A DNA stretch of 64,000 nt from Saccharomyces mikatae IFO 1815 (Eukaryota; Ascomycota; Saccharomycetes; Saccharomycetales; Saccharomycetaceae): assembly GCF_947241705.1 (NCBI RefSeq), contig NC_079259.1, positions 1,426,001-1,490,000 of the forward strand. Reading direction: 5' to 3'. The notes under the pieces are model-generated. The model searched no databases and was not told where the DNA came from. It saw only the letters and a program-made list of their open reading frames with translations. The position numbers and the translations under genes are program-made. Positions 22,082 to 31,426 of this stretch are shown piece after piece (position 1 is the first letter of the stretch; each line of letters opens with the position of its first letter).

Positions 22082-23554
22082 TTACACGAATCCTTTCTTT
22101 ATTGCCTCAATTCTTAGTGAAATCTCTTCTATAAAAACCTCATTGAAACCAGGAACGCTTGCTTCGGTTTTAATGAATTGCTTTAACATTTCATTCACAT
22201 ATTTTCTTGTTTCATCATCACGTGCACGTTCATACATTCTGTTGAGAATGTGAGACACGATATTTTTCAGGTAGTCAAACTTCTCTATCTTCAACGCTTG
22301 AATATCGTTTTTCTTATACTTCTTGTTATAGTTAGAGGGTGTCGCCATTTCGATCTCCGCTTGTAAATTTGCACAACCTGAATCTATGTCCATTCCTGAA
22401 TCAAGCTCGAAGACTGGTTGCGTGCATTTTCTAAATGATGAAGAGCTTGGATTAGTTATCGGCGTTACAGTTTGCCCATGAAGCATATAAGGGCTTTCCA
22501 TGTTTAAAGATGAGGTTGGAGAGTCTTGTGTGATAGGAGATAATTCCTTTTTAGAGATTTGTGTTGTACTTAGTCTTGCTGATTCAAAATTCCAAAATTC
22601 CTTCCCTCTTACAGTGTTGCTGTTTTTGTACAGTCGATTTTGAAGAGGATATTTGGGCACCTTTGTATATCTCTCTTGACCTTTTTTTTTTTTGATCAGT
22701 TCAACATCGCTCTTCAAATTTGTTACTGTAATGTTTTTAATAAATTCAAATGACAATAAATCGTACGCAGATGGCCGATCAGCAGGTGTTTTAACAAGAC
22801 ACCCAGCTACGAACTCTTTCGCTGCTTCAGAAAAAGGGCCTTGTAGCTTTGGAGGCTTTCTCTTTGGTAGGTTAGTCATAACCTTCATAGGATCGTACTT
22901 AGATAATGGAGGTAATCCTTTCAGTAATTCATAAGTAGTAATACCCAGAGACCATATATCCGCTTTCTCATTATACCCATCAACTTCGCAGCAAACAACC
23001 TCTGGTGCCATCCAATAAGGTGTTCCCACAAATGTGTCTCTTTTGAAAGTGGAACGAATGTGGCCACTTACTCCAAAATCACCCAACTTAACCATACCTT
23101 CCTCATTCAGTAATATATTAGCTGCTTTGATATCACGATGGATCTTCCTTTGTTCATGCAAATATTTTAAACCCAAGGTAACCTGATGAATAATAAAAGA
23201 AACTTTCTCTTCCGGTAAACCATTAACGTAACTTCGTTTTAGTAAATCCGAACACGATCCACCGCCGCAATACTCCATAACAATCCACATAGAAACATCC
23301 TCTAGCATTGTGGTGATATAGTTGGTAATAAGGGGAGACTTTAACTCCGCCAGAAAAAAAATCTCTTGTGCTAACAGTTCGATGTCTTCATCAGAATGCT
23401 CTAGGTTGACTACTTTGATTGCCACAATTTCCTGAGTGACTCTGTCCATTGCTTTATAAACATCACCAAAATTACCCCTTCCAATACAAGACTGAATGGA
23501 GTATAGTTTTGAAGGAGGGGTTCTTGACCGAATTGATATTTCTTTGTTCTCCAT
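22082..23554 (-). CDS. SPS1: SPS1, sporulation GCK-III/STE20-group kinase
   Basis: Ser/Thr kinase needed for prospore membrane closure and spore-wall formation. The protein is 490 residues, with an N-terminal kinase domain (about 18-275) of the germinal-centre-kinase type. The Gly loop is GRGNFGDVYKA at 25-35, the ATP lysine is K47, the catalytic loop is HRDIKAAN (D141), the DFG motif is at 159-161, and the activation segment reads TFVGTPYWMAPE. The C-terminal region (about 290-490) is non-catalytic, with a conserved helical end (RMYERARDDETRKYVNEM). SPS2 follows on the same strand with a 355-bp gap. Confidence 0.96.
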   Translation of the reverse strand: MENKEISIRSRTPPSKLYSIQSCIGRGNFGDVYKAMDRVTQEIVAIKVVNLEHSDEDIELLAQEIFFLAELKSPLITNYITTMLEDVSMWIVMEYCGGGSCSDLLKRSYVNGLPEEKVSFIIHQVTLGLKYLHEQRKIHRDIKAANILLNEEGMVKLGDFGVSGHIRSTFKRDTFVGTPYWMAPEVVCCEVDGYNEKADIWSLGITTYELLKGLPPLSKYDPMKVMTNLPKRKPPKLQGPFSEAAKEFVAGCLVKTPADRPSAYDLLSFEFIKNITVTNLKSDVELIKKKKGQERYTKVPKYPLQNRLYKNSNTVRGKEFWNFESARLSTTQISKKELSPITQDSPTSSLNMESPYMLHGQTVTPITNPSSSSFRKCTQPVFELDSGMDIDSGCANLQAEIEMATPSNYNKKYKKNDIQALKIEKFDYLKNIVSHILNRMYERARDDETRKYVNEMLKQFIKTEASVPGFNEVFIEEISLRIEAIKKGFV

Positions 23555-23912
23555 TTTTGTTCAGTTTTCTTTCGTTTTATTAGTAAATGAATAAGCTAGT
23601 AAAAAAAACTAAAAATAAAATGCAAATGCTGGTTTGCTTTCTTTCTGGGAAATGTTTGCTAAGACAACTGAATAGCCAGATGTTCACTAAATCGATAATA
23701 TTGAAAAAGGAAAATTTAAAAATAAAGTACTAGCTGGCTTTTTGGATAGATAGTATTAGATAAAGCAGTAAAAACACAGGCAATAAACGAAGATAGTACG
23801 AAAAATGGCTTTCTAATATATATCCTAACTAACAAATAAAAATGTCTATGCCAGAAAAAGGTTACTGTAAAAGAAAAATAATGTAACTTCTTTACGTCAA
23901 AAAAAAAAAAGA

Positions 23913-23921
23913 ATTTGTGTC
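23913..23921 (-). promoter_or_regulatory. Mid-sporulation element (GACACAAAT) upstream of SPS1
   Basis: Read on the minus strand the nine bases match gNCRCAAAW exactly, 359-367 bases upstream of the SPS1 ATG, within the 23555-24072 spacer that also carries a 12-base A run. It is farther from the start than usual, so confidence is moderate. Confidence 0.5.
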
Positions 23922-24072
23922 GTCTACTTTTTGTGTGTTTTTCTCTTCATTGAAGCTGCGCGGTGTTGCGCTCGACCTAGCGACGTAAGACAAGTTTGAG
24001 AAGGAAAGTAGCACAACAGCATTATGGAAAACCAGTTAAAGAGGAAATTTTATAATTAAATACCAGTATATA

Positions 24073-25500
24073 CTACTTTTTGTCCTTTTTCGTCAATTTT
24101 AGAGATTTATGCATTGATAATAAGTTTGTGGGGGACATCAAATTTTGAGAAGATTTGGGAATGGAACTCAAACTCCATCTTTTACTTGCAGAAGCACTTC
24201 TTTCAGGTATGCTTAGTTTCAAATCCTGTTTCTTATTGTAGGACGAAGTTGAATTTGCGTTAGAATGCATATTTAAATGCGACCCTGATTTCGGACGGGA
24301 ATCTGTTACACCTTGAAATGTCCCGTACATTTCCAGCTTGATCCGCCAGTACTGCAATACTTTCGGAGACCAGTTCGTAGTAATTTTCGGTAAGTTATCT
24401 ATATGAATACCATTGCACAATAAAAACTCTGTAATGAAGAAGATGGGAGTTCCGTTAATAATTTCGTAATGTTTCAAGGAATACTGAAAAATGGACGGAT
24501 GGCTTAAATCATTCTTCTCTTTCTCGCTTGCCGTCAATTCTCTTAAAGAATATTTGCTTTGTGCAATGGCTCTTTGCATCATGAAGATACTATCTAAATG
24601 GATGGCTTTGATCAAAGATTTTAAAGAAGTTTCTCTGCCTTGGTTGCTATCAATGACAAACTTCTTAAGTTGATATTTATCGATAATATATTTTGATCTT
24701 TCTGAATCCGTGGAATTTGGGGTGATCTTCTTAATCGAAAAGTTGTGAAGGTTACTTTCATAAATGGCATTAACATTACTATTGGAGACATTATTCTGTA
24801 AAAGATGCATCATTTCCAATGAGGTGAAATTGTCCAGCGTCAAAGACCTAACTTTAGAGATATGTGAACCCAAAGATCGATGAACGCCCGAGCATTTGAT
24901 ACACAGTATGCACAATAAATTTATTGACACCCACTCTACAGTTACAGTATTGTCGCAATCACAACACTTCAAATTTGATTTATCAATTTTGCGAACAATC
25001 GATAACAATTCGTCTCTATTGGAAGGCCCAGTATTAGCAAAAGAAAAATGTTGGGTCTGCTGTTTAGGCGAGTCTTTTTTTAATGGAATACGGTTATTAC
25101 TGTTACTGTTGTTACTGCTACTATGAATGCGATGAGTTTGATGATTAAACTGATGAGAATTTGTGGCCTTTTGCTGACTCCCACTAAGACGATTCGATAA
25201 GTATGTGAACGATAGCTGGGCCGAACGAAATGGGAACCTTTGTGGCAATATCAATGATTCTTTTGCAGTCATCAACAAAGCGATGCTTCTTATAATAACG
25301 CAATATACGTCGAAACCTCGATCCTCCTCGCAGCAGTTCTTTTGTAATTTACATCGAAGAGATTTAAGAAGAATATTAGTTAACTTTAACGGGTTGTTGT
25401 ACCATGGTAAATGAAGTGCTTTTGGTGCTATTTTTGGTGCTATTTCATTACTAGGCAAAAGCACAACATTTTGAATGGTATTGGCACTATAAAAATCCAT
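24073..25500 (-). CDS. AGE1: AGE1, ArfGAP
   Basis: GTPase-activating protein for Arf acting in transport from the trans-Golgi. I start at the ATG at 25500 (MDFYSANT), giving 475 residues; a longer open frame exists only from a non-ATG codon. The ArfGAP zinc finger lies near residues 175-220: CCDCDNTVTVEW then CILCIKCSGVHRSLGSHIS, with the two CXXC pairs and the arginine finger in GVHRSLG. Upstream of it is an Asn/Ser/Gln-rich linker coded by trinucleotide repeats (about 25,085-25,130). Ser-rich basic tail. A 12-bp tandem repeat lies just upstream of the start. Confidence 0.93.
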   Translation of the reverse strand: MDFYSANTIQNVVLLPSNEIAPKIAPKALHLPWYNNPLKLTNILLKSLRCKLQKNCCEEDRGFDVYCVIIRSIALLMTAKESLILPQRFPFRSAQLSFTYLSNRLSGSQQKATNSHQFNHQTHRIHSSSNNSNSNNRIPLKKDSPKQQTQHFSFANTGPSNRDELLSIVRKIDKSNLKCCDCDNTVTVEWVSINLLCILCIKCSGVHRSLGSHISKVRSLTLDNFTSLEMMHLLQNNVSNSNVNAIYESNLHNFSIKKITPNSTDSERSKYIIDKYQLKKFVIDSNQGRETSLKSLIKAIHLDSIFMMQRAIAQSKYSLRELTASEKEKNDLSHPSIFQYSLKHYEIINGTPIFFITEFLLCNGIHIDNLPKITTNWSPKVLQYWRIKLEMYGTFQGVTDSRPKSGSHLNMHSNANSTSSYNKKQDLKLSIPERSASASKRWSLSSIPKSSQNLMSPTNLLSMHKSLKLTKKDKK

Positions 25501-26147
25501 TATTGATGGAACATCCAGAAGAAGTATATTTAGAGTCACTATTACAGCAATCTTATCACTATGTCTTCAATGGAGTTACTAATATCCTCTTTTTTGCCCA
25601 AATTCTTGCCCAAATTCTTGCCCAAATTTTTGCCTTTCTTCTGCCCTCGTCGAAATACCCTCGTAACGATAGCGATAGCCAAAAAAAAATCCAACATAGG
25701 ACAGAAACAAGTTGTTTTCATCCGTTTAAAACGACAGTCCTTTAAATTCCGCCTGAATTATCGCAGATAATTTATCCGGAAAACCAAGTAAAAAAAAGAA
25801 AAAAGAAAAGATAAATATCATATTTTTCTATTATTAGATTAGATTTTAAATTAGATAATGAATTAATACAGGTAATAATTATAGAGAGGAAATAAAAATA
25901 AACAGATAAGTTATTTACATCTTCTAACTAATATTCCATTACAAGTGAACGAACATGAAAAGATCATATCAAACCCTTCCAACATATTTTTTTTCCTTCT
26001 TTGGTCCCTTCAAGGAAAGAGCAGTCTTTCTTCTTGTTCTATAATAATATTATTAAAAAAGCACATAAAAACTTGATTGTGTAGCGATAATAAAAAATTT
26101 GTTTTCGAAAATATAGGAGTATGTCTCAAAAGTCAAAATTAAAGAAC
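25501..26147. other. AGE1 promoter and YDR524C-B 3' flank
   Basis: 647 bases. Besides the tandem repeat it is AT-rich, with no gene. Two overlapping short plus-strand frames cover the repeat and are produced by it. Confidence 0.6.
25594..25634. repeat. 12-bp tandem repeat upstream of AGE1
   Basis: A unit TTGCCCAAATTC is repeated about 3.4 times (25594, 25606, 25618, then a partial copy), 94-134 bases upstream of the AGE1 ATG, probably in the 5' leader or core promoter. Confidence 0.85.
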
Positions 26148-26351
26148 TTAGAATAAGAAAGCGACACCGGCAGCGACGGCAGCACCGAAGACACCAGCAC
26201 CCAAAGCGTTGGAAGCAGCAGCACCAGTAGAGATCTTGGTGCTGGTGGTGTTAGATTGGTTAGAACCGTTGGTAGAACCGTTGGTAGAAACGTTAGCAGC
26301 TTGAACAGCGGCAACAGTGGCGAAGGCAGCGACGATGGTCTTGAATTGCAT
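26148..26351 (-). CDS. YDR524C-B homologue, tiny secreted GPI-type wall protein
   Basis: 67-residue protein of unknown function. It has a clean signal peptide ([18 protein letters not shown]), a short Ser/Thr/Asn-rich mature part with several N-X-S/T sequons, and an Ala/Gly-rich hydrophobic C-terminus ([13 protein letters not shown]) typical of a GPI-attachment signal. It is nearly all signal plus anchor. S. cerevisiae has the paralogue YCL048W-A. Codon use is strongly biased, suggesting high expression, and a TATA box lies upstream. Confidence 0.9.
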   Translation of the reverse strand: MQFKTIVAAFATVAAVQAANVSTNGSTNGSNQSNTTSTKISTGAAASNALGAGVFGAAVAAGVAFLF

Positions 26352-26487
26352 TTTTGGTATGATTAGTTATTATTGAAACTTTTTGTTTTTATTGGTGTGT
26401 TTAAGAGATAAAAGTGGAAAGTAAGTATGAAAAGTAAACAATACTGAAGGAAGGATGGATAGATGAAATTGAGAATTTCTCGAGTTC

Positions 26488-26495
26488 TTTATATA
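26488..26495 (-). promoter_or_regulatory. TATA box (TATATAAA) of YDR524C-B
   Basis: TATATAAA on the minus strand about 137 bases upstream of the ATG, a typical yeast spacing for a strongly regulated gene. Confidence 0.6.
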
Positions 26496-26629
26496 GGAAG
26501 AGGGAAGGCAGGAAATTCATCGCGATGACACACAGTACCATATCTCATGTAAAAAATGTGAGAAAAACCGATGATTTTTTTCTGCTTTCTTTTTCCTAAT
26601 TCTAAAAACGGGTATTCCGCTTGCAAAAG

Positions 26630-26970
26630 AAAAGGCGTGGCTCGGATCGGTTCTGTTTCGGAAATTAACTTTGGCGTTCTACGCCCGGAAGCGACCAAAG
26701 CGGCCAATCACGTCCGAAGACGGGGCCGCACGGTCTCCCGCGAGGTCGTTTTTTGGAACTGTAAAAGGCCCAACATTGGGCCCAGGCCCTCATCACGCCT
26801 GATCCGGAAACCGCGTTACTTCTTTGGGACAAATTCACTGGGAAGAAAGCAGGTCCAGATCCGCGTAGCATGAACTGAAGCGCCAAAACGGCTGCGGGTA
26901 AGGAGCGGGTGTAACCACGCGTTATAGTGGCCCGGTAAGGGGCAACGCGCATGCCCCGGGCGATATAATC
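26630..26970. promoter_or_regulatory. GC-rich island in the YDR524C-B/SNA2 divergent promoter
   Basis: About 340 bases of unusually GC-rich DNA within the 797-bp gap 26352-27148. It holds a Reb1 site CGGGTAA at 26895-26901, GGGCCC and CCCGGG palindromes and several CGCG steps. Open frames on both strands (for example 26571-26873, at the place of the doubtful S. cerevisiae ORF API2) are a by-product of few stop codons in GC-rich DNA. Confidence 0.6.
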
Positions 26971-27148
26971 CATGTGTTGCGACCCGCATTTTTTTAATTG
27001 TCTCTCCCTTTTTCTCTGGCGTCTATTGTGCGAGAGAATGATTGATTAACAAGAGATTATTTCGTTCGATCTTAACTAGCTTTTCGCCCAAACTAAATCA
27101 AGTACCAGCAACCGTGTTTGGACAATATTCCATTTTAGACTACACAGC

Positions 27149-27388
27149 ATGCACGCCCGCGATTGGTTTTTAGTTTTCATTGCAATTTTCATTCCTCCAT
27201 TAGCAGTTTGGTTGAAAAGAGGATTTTTTACCAAGGATCTGCTAATTAATTTTCTGTTATTTTTACTAGGGATCATTCCTGGCCTGATCCATGCTTTGTA
27301 TGTGATCAGCTGTCATCCATATGAGGAGAGCGGTGCTCGATACTCTCAGCTCTCTTCTGCAGATGATAACTATGGTAGTTTAGCATAA
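27149..27388 (+). CDS. SNA2: SNA2, PMP3-family small membrane protein
   Basis: 79-residue protein with two membrane helices (about 6-24 and 31-52) around a short basic loop, the PMP3/UPF0057 plan with the IPPLAVWLKRGF signature. It reaches the vacuole through the AP-3 route. The C-terminal tail carries YSQL and YGSL, Tyr-based sorting motifs of YXX-phi type, which match the known trafficking. Confidence 0.95.
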   Translation: MHARDWFLVFIAIFIPPLAVWLKRGFFTKDLLINFLLFLLGIIPGLIHALYVISCHPYEESGARYSQLSSADDNYGSLA

Positions 27389-27643
27389 GCGCCTCCTTTT
27401 CTTCCCTGCTCACATCGTAATAAATGATGAGTGGCTTTTTGCTTTCCATATTTTGCCACTTTTTTTATTTTCCATGATTTTTCCTCATTTCTTTTTATTT
27501 TTCATTTTCTGTACTTTATTTACGTAAAATGAGTAATTATGTAATGGCAAGCCATCTCATCGCTGTCGGGCCAAGTAAATCTGTATTTTAATTATATTCA
27601 TTTTCCTTCATTTGAGAAAGAAAATCACTTTAATAGCAGAATA

Positions 27644-28945
27644 ATGGATTTGTTAGGCGATATAGTGGAGAAAGATACATCCGACTCAGTTGAGAGCAAT
27701 GAGAATGATTTGCTTATTAGCAACAACTCCAAAACGGGATTCCCTGAATTATACAAGCCCAAGAAAATATCATCATGGAAAGAACGGTTGAGAGAGAAAA
27801 GAACCCAAAAGAAGAAAAGCAGCGCTAAAGATGCTGAAAATGAACAGGTGGCTACGGATGTTCCTGTATCAGAAGCAAGATCTATCCATAATGAGAATAT
27901 TAAACTACTACAGGAAATGACTGATGAGCAAATAATACAAGAGCGTAAGGATCTTTACGATTCTTTGGATCCTAAGCTGGTAACTAAGTTATTAAAGAAT
28001 ATTAATAAAAGGGCCAAAGATGAAAACAATACTCCATTATTTGCAGAAATAGAGGGTGCTTCTGGCACCTGGGTAGGTGGCAATAAACAAGGCATATATG
28101 ATTTACCTCCCTTAGAGGATGAAGATGTAAACGCTGCTCTAGATATAAGGCCCAATTCAAAACACGTCAAGTTTGACGAACAAGACAAAGAAGAGGAAAA
28201 ATATAATGATGATGTCGACGATGTCGACGATGTAGCGCCCTTAGATTTCCAAATGGCACAAAGCATCGATCACATGAAAAACGAAGATCTTTTTAAGGAC
28301 GTTCATTTTATAAAAGAAGAAAAGCAAAGCGAGATAGAATTAGAGAAGTTAGACATCAATGATCCTAACTTCAACGATAAACTGCATGAAAAATATTTCC
28401 CTGATTTGCCCAAAGAGGTCAACAAACTAAAATGGATGCAATCAGTTCAACAGAAAACAAACAAAAGTTACATCATTGAAGATGTGTCTGAATGTAGATT
28501 TGATTTTGAAGGTAATCTTGTTCCGCCCACAAGACAAATAGATTCTACTATTCACTCTGGCTTGCATCATCACAGCGATTCGCCTGAACTCGCTGGTTAC
28601 ACTATAGTGGAGTTAGAGCATTTAGCAAGGTCCACCTTTCCTTCACAAAGATGTATTGCAATACAGACTCTAGGGAGGATCCTTTATAAACTAGGTCAAA
28701 AGAGCTATTACCAATTAGTGCCGGAGATTGATGTTGAGACATATAAGGAAGACGGAAATATATCAAACGTTATGGACAAGATTTATTCCATGTTCTGGGA
28801 CTTAATCAAAGACGGGAAAATCATCGAGTCACTAGAAGTTGCCTCTAACGACAAATGCACCAGAAATTTGTCTGTCAGAAATTATGCCATTGATGCTCTT
28901 TGGTTATGGAAACAAGGCGGTGGGGACTTTAGGTCCAAGAAATAG
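27644..28945 (+). CDS. RBA50: RBA50, RNA polymerase II assembly factor (RPAP1 homologue)
   Basis: Essential cytoplasmic factor that joins Rpb3 to the other polymerase II subunits during assembly. The protein is 433 residues. It begins with an acidic region and a conserved basic segment (FPELYKPKKISSWKERLREKR, about 34-55). The RPAP1 N-terminal motif follows (NIKLLQEMTDEQIIQERKDLYDSLDP, about 84-110), then a highly acidic Asp/Glu stretch (DDVDDVDDVAPL). The C-terminal RPAP1 motif is visible as RFDFEGNL and HSDSPELAGYTIVELEHLARSTFPSQRCIAIQTLGRIL. Confidence 0.93.
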   Translation: MDLLGDIVEKDTSDSVESNENDLLISNNSKTGFPELYKPKKISSWKERLREKRTQKKKSSAKDAENEQVATDVPVSEARSIHNENIKLLQEMTDEQIIQERKDLYDSLDPKLVTKLLKNINKRAKDENNTPLFAEIEGASGTWVGGNKQGIYDLPPLEDEDVNAALDIRPNSKHVKFDEQDKEEEKYNDDVDDVDDVAPLDFQMAQSIDHMKNEDLFKDVHFIKEEKQSEIELEKLDINDPNFNDKLHEKYFPDLPKEVNKLKWMQSVQQKTNKSYIIEDVSECRFDFEGNLVPPTRQIDSTIHSGLHHHSDSPELAGYTIVELEHLARSTFPSQRCIAIQTLGRILYKLGQKSYYQLVPEIDVETYKEDGNISNVMDKIYSMFWDLIKDGKIIESLEVASNDKCTRNLSVRNYAIDALWLWKQGGGDFRSKK

Positions 28946-29042
28946 ATAGAAAAGGACCAGTACTACATACGGATGTGCTAAAGCGCTACCCTTACTAAAA
29001 TAGAAAAATGTGTCTCTTTGATTAATGTTTTTATAGCTTCTT

Positions 29043-29600
29043 TTTTGTACAAAACTGCCTCAGGTATTTTCACTTCTGTACGATCACCCAGATGTTCATG
29101 TGATTTTCAATCATTTCCTGCACATACCAACTATGTTGTTTACCTCAAACTGAATATCCAACCAAACACAAATGAAGAACTCAAATGAGTCGAATTAAAA
29201 CAACAGCGATGAGGAAATTAAGAACATAATCGGTATTAATATGTGACATATCAAAAGTAGAGAAAAAAATATTAACCTCAAAACAGAAGGAAAAACCAAT
29301 GTTGAAGGTCCAATAAACATGAGACGTGCATAGATATGGTATCCATGCAAAAGCAAAAAAAAAATAAAAAGTCGCAACTTCAACTATGCTTATTCTCTCC
29401 GAACAACTTTTAGGACAAAAGTCAATTATGGGAAAGGGAAAAGATACTTCTCCAAAGCAAAGCCAAAATCACTGATCAACAGAGAACAATATTTTATCTT
29501 TGCACATTGACACATTCATCGAGGGTTTCAAGCGCCAAAAAAGAGCAAGATTCAGTTTAAAAAAACGATCCTCGACAAACTTAAGTTGTGCAATCCATGT
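29043..29600 (-). ncRNA. SNR84: H/ACA snoRNA, snR84 (ends approximate)
   Basis: Long H/ACA guide for pseudouridylation of 25S rRNA U2266. On the minus strand a lower stem (29587-29593 with 29500-29506) encloses a pocket, and an upper stem (29576-29580 with 29514-29518 by mixed pairs, then 29570-29575 with 29519-29524) closes it. The 5' pocket arm ACUUAA (29586-29581) can pair with UUAAG after the target UC. The 3' arm GUGUCA can pair with UGACUC just before it, with one mismatch. An H box AGAUAA (29499-29494) starts exactly 14 nt after the pocket. A 3' ACA (29048-29046) three bases from a possible end at 29043 gives about 550-560 nt, the S. cerevisiae snR84 size as I recall. The pocket was found by eye; both ends are estimates. 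Confidence 0.72.
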
Positions 29601-31426
29601 CAGTTTTACATATACACAGCATATAGTGTGATAATGAGTTCTCTCATTAACCAACTTTATCATTCAAACTGTTAACTGCAGATATTTGACATTCTTTTCA
29701 TTTGCTGGAAGTGTATGTTCGTATCGTAATCATTCTCATCTCATCCTTTATATTAGTTAAAGAAAATTTTTTCATCATATTTGGATACCCGGCTGGGATG
29801 GCAAAGCTACCAAATAACTACATGAATTATATGGCCAATAAATTGCACGACGAGCCTCTAAATCACGCCACTCCAGGTTAGTATACTTGACAAGTCCAGC
29901 GAAAATCTCCGAGACATTAATTTTATTGTATTTTCACTATTTACTGCACGAAACCTTACGCGATACCGTGCAAATCACTTATGTAGCATAATATGGTAAC
30001 TGAATCACTTTTTCATTGTGTTGATAGTTTCAAATTACAACTTCAGAACTTATAGTTTTTGCATGATGTGCCATTTTCTTGATGAGGCTTTTTTTTTTTT
30101 AATTATATTTCTTCTGTCTCTATTTTCTCATAACTTCAGCATAGCAAGAAATTGTTCTCATGTCAAGTATACATGGAATAATAACCATATAAGATGACGA
30201 TATGGAAGACTGATTATAAGAAGGTCTTAACAATACTTGTTTTAAACTAGCTGAGATTTTTACTAGGATTTTATGGGTACTGTATTCATGTAATTTGGCC
30301 GTTTTTCTTACGCTCCGTATTCACCTTACAGACAAAGGTACCAAATAATACAATATCTACCGTTATAGACATGTGCAAATAGATACGTAAACGTAAATCA
30401 GTGAGTAACAATAGTTTCCACAGAGTGGAACTCCGAAGAATTATTGTTTATATAAATAATAAACTAAGAAATTATCATTATTTAGATACAATAAGAATAA
30501 TTTAGAATATTGCCATTGTGTAGTCAAGGAGGAGAACGATGAAAGTCTTTAAAGACAAGAATATATAAAACAACCCAATAAATATATAATAGTAATACAT
30601 TAGTTTACTTACTAAAGAGATTAAATGACGAAATTAACCGAGGAAATTAAATAAAAATTAATATGCTGACCGATGCTATTTCAGTTGGAGAGTTTTTGTA
30701 GATTAAAAAAGGAGCTGTCTACCATACTTCTAGGACCAGATCCACCTGATACCAATACAAGGTTTCATATGAGGCTTTTCCGCTTTCGCTATTCTCTTTT
30801 ATGATCCAGTATCTGTATTCACGACAGTGCCTGTTTGATTCCATATCCACAATGGCTGTACAACGTTCACGTAATGCATTCTTGTCTGCAAAAGCGTAGG
30901 GATATACGTCCTTTTCTAGTAATCATATATACCAAATTAGGAAATTGAGACCCTGTTTTCACGCGTTCTCTACCTTTTTGGTAATTAAGTTCGGGTAAGG
31001 TCTCTTTTCCAAACGAGCTTACGTGTCGCATCGACAAATATGGTGAAAGCTTTTATATAAGTAGGCAACATCTAAAAAGAAAGAGCATATTTTTTATTGT
31101 GAAGAGGTGCACGTGTGAAAGGAAAACAAGTACTTATAAAAGGTTGTTATTTGACAATAGCATAATCAAAGAGAAATTATATATTAAGGTTCATCACCGC
31201 TTTGATATTTCTTTCCTATAGAGTTCTGAAATTTACAGAATATAACCAACTAGCCGTCATTCATTTAAAAAAAGAAAAATTAGAACTCTTCTATATAGTT
31301 GCTATTGAAGGCATACTTCCAAACCAACTTATCATTATTTTTGCTCTCATTCTTTTTCCTGTATTATACTTTTATTGTTTTTGATCTTTTTTTCTTCATA
31401 TTAGCCCATTAAATCGACTAGCTGAA
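29601..31426. other. Long AT-rich gap: snR84 and HLR1 promoters
   Basis: 1.8 kb with no convincing protein gene. The left part should hold the snR84 promoter, with a GC block TACCCGGCTGGGATGGC near 29,786-29,803. A 27-codon frame from the ATG at 29799 is short and not followed by a splice signal I trust. The right part has a TATATAAG at 31054-31061 upstream of HLR1. Confidence 0.5.

Noticed and set aside
26571-26873. 100-codon plus ORF at the API2 (YDR525W) position
   Set aside because: It lies in the GC-rich divergent promoter where stops are scarce; no domain or signal, and the S. cerevisiae counterpart is considered doubtful.
26665-26973. 102-codon minus ORF overlapping the same island
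   Set aside because: Same GC-driven artefact; no start context or recognisable feature.
29799-29882. 27-codon frame ending at GGT TAG as a first exon
   Set aside because: No standard GTATGT donor and no TACTAAC branch site found downstream.
29881-30172. 12-bp inverted repeat (GTATACTTGACA at 29881 and its complement at 30161) as terminal repeats of a small DNA transposon
   Set aside because: No target duplication and no extension of the match. A 12-bp pair is not rare in a 2.5-kb AT-rich interval.
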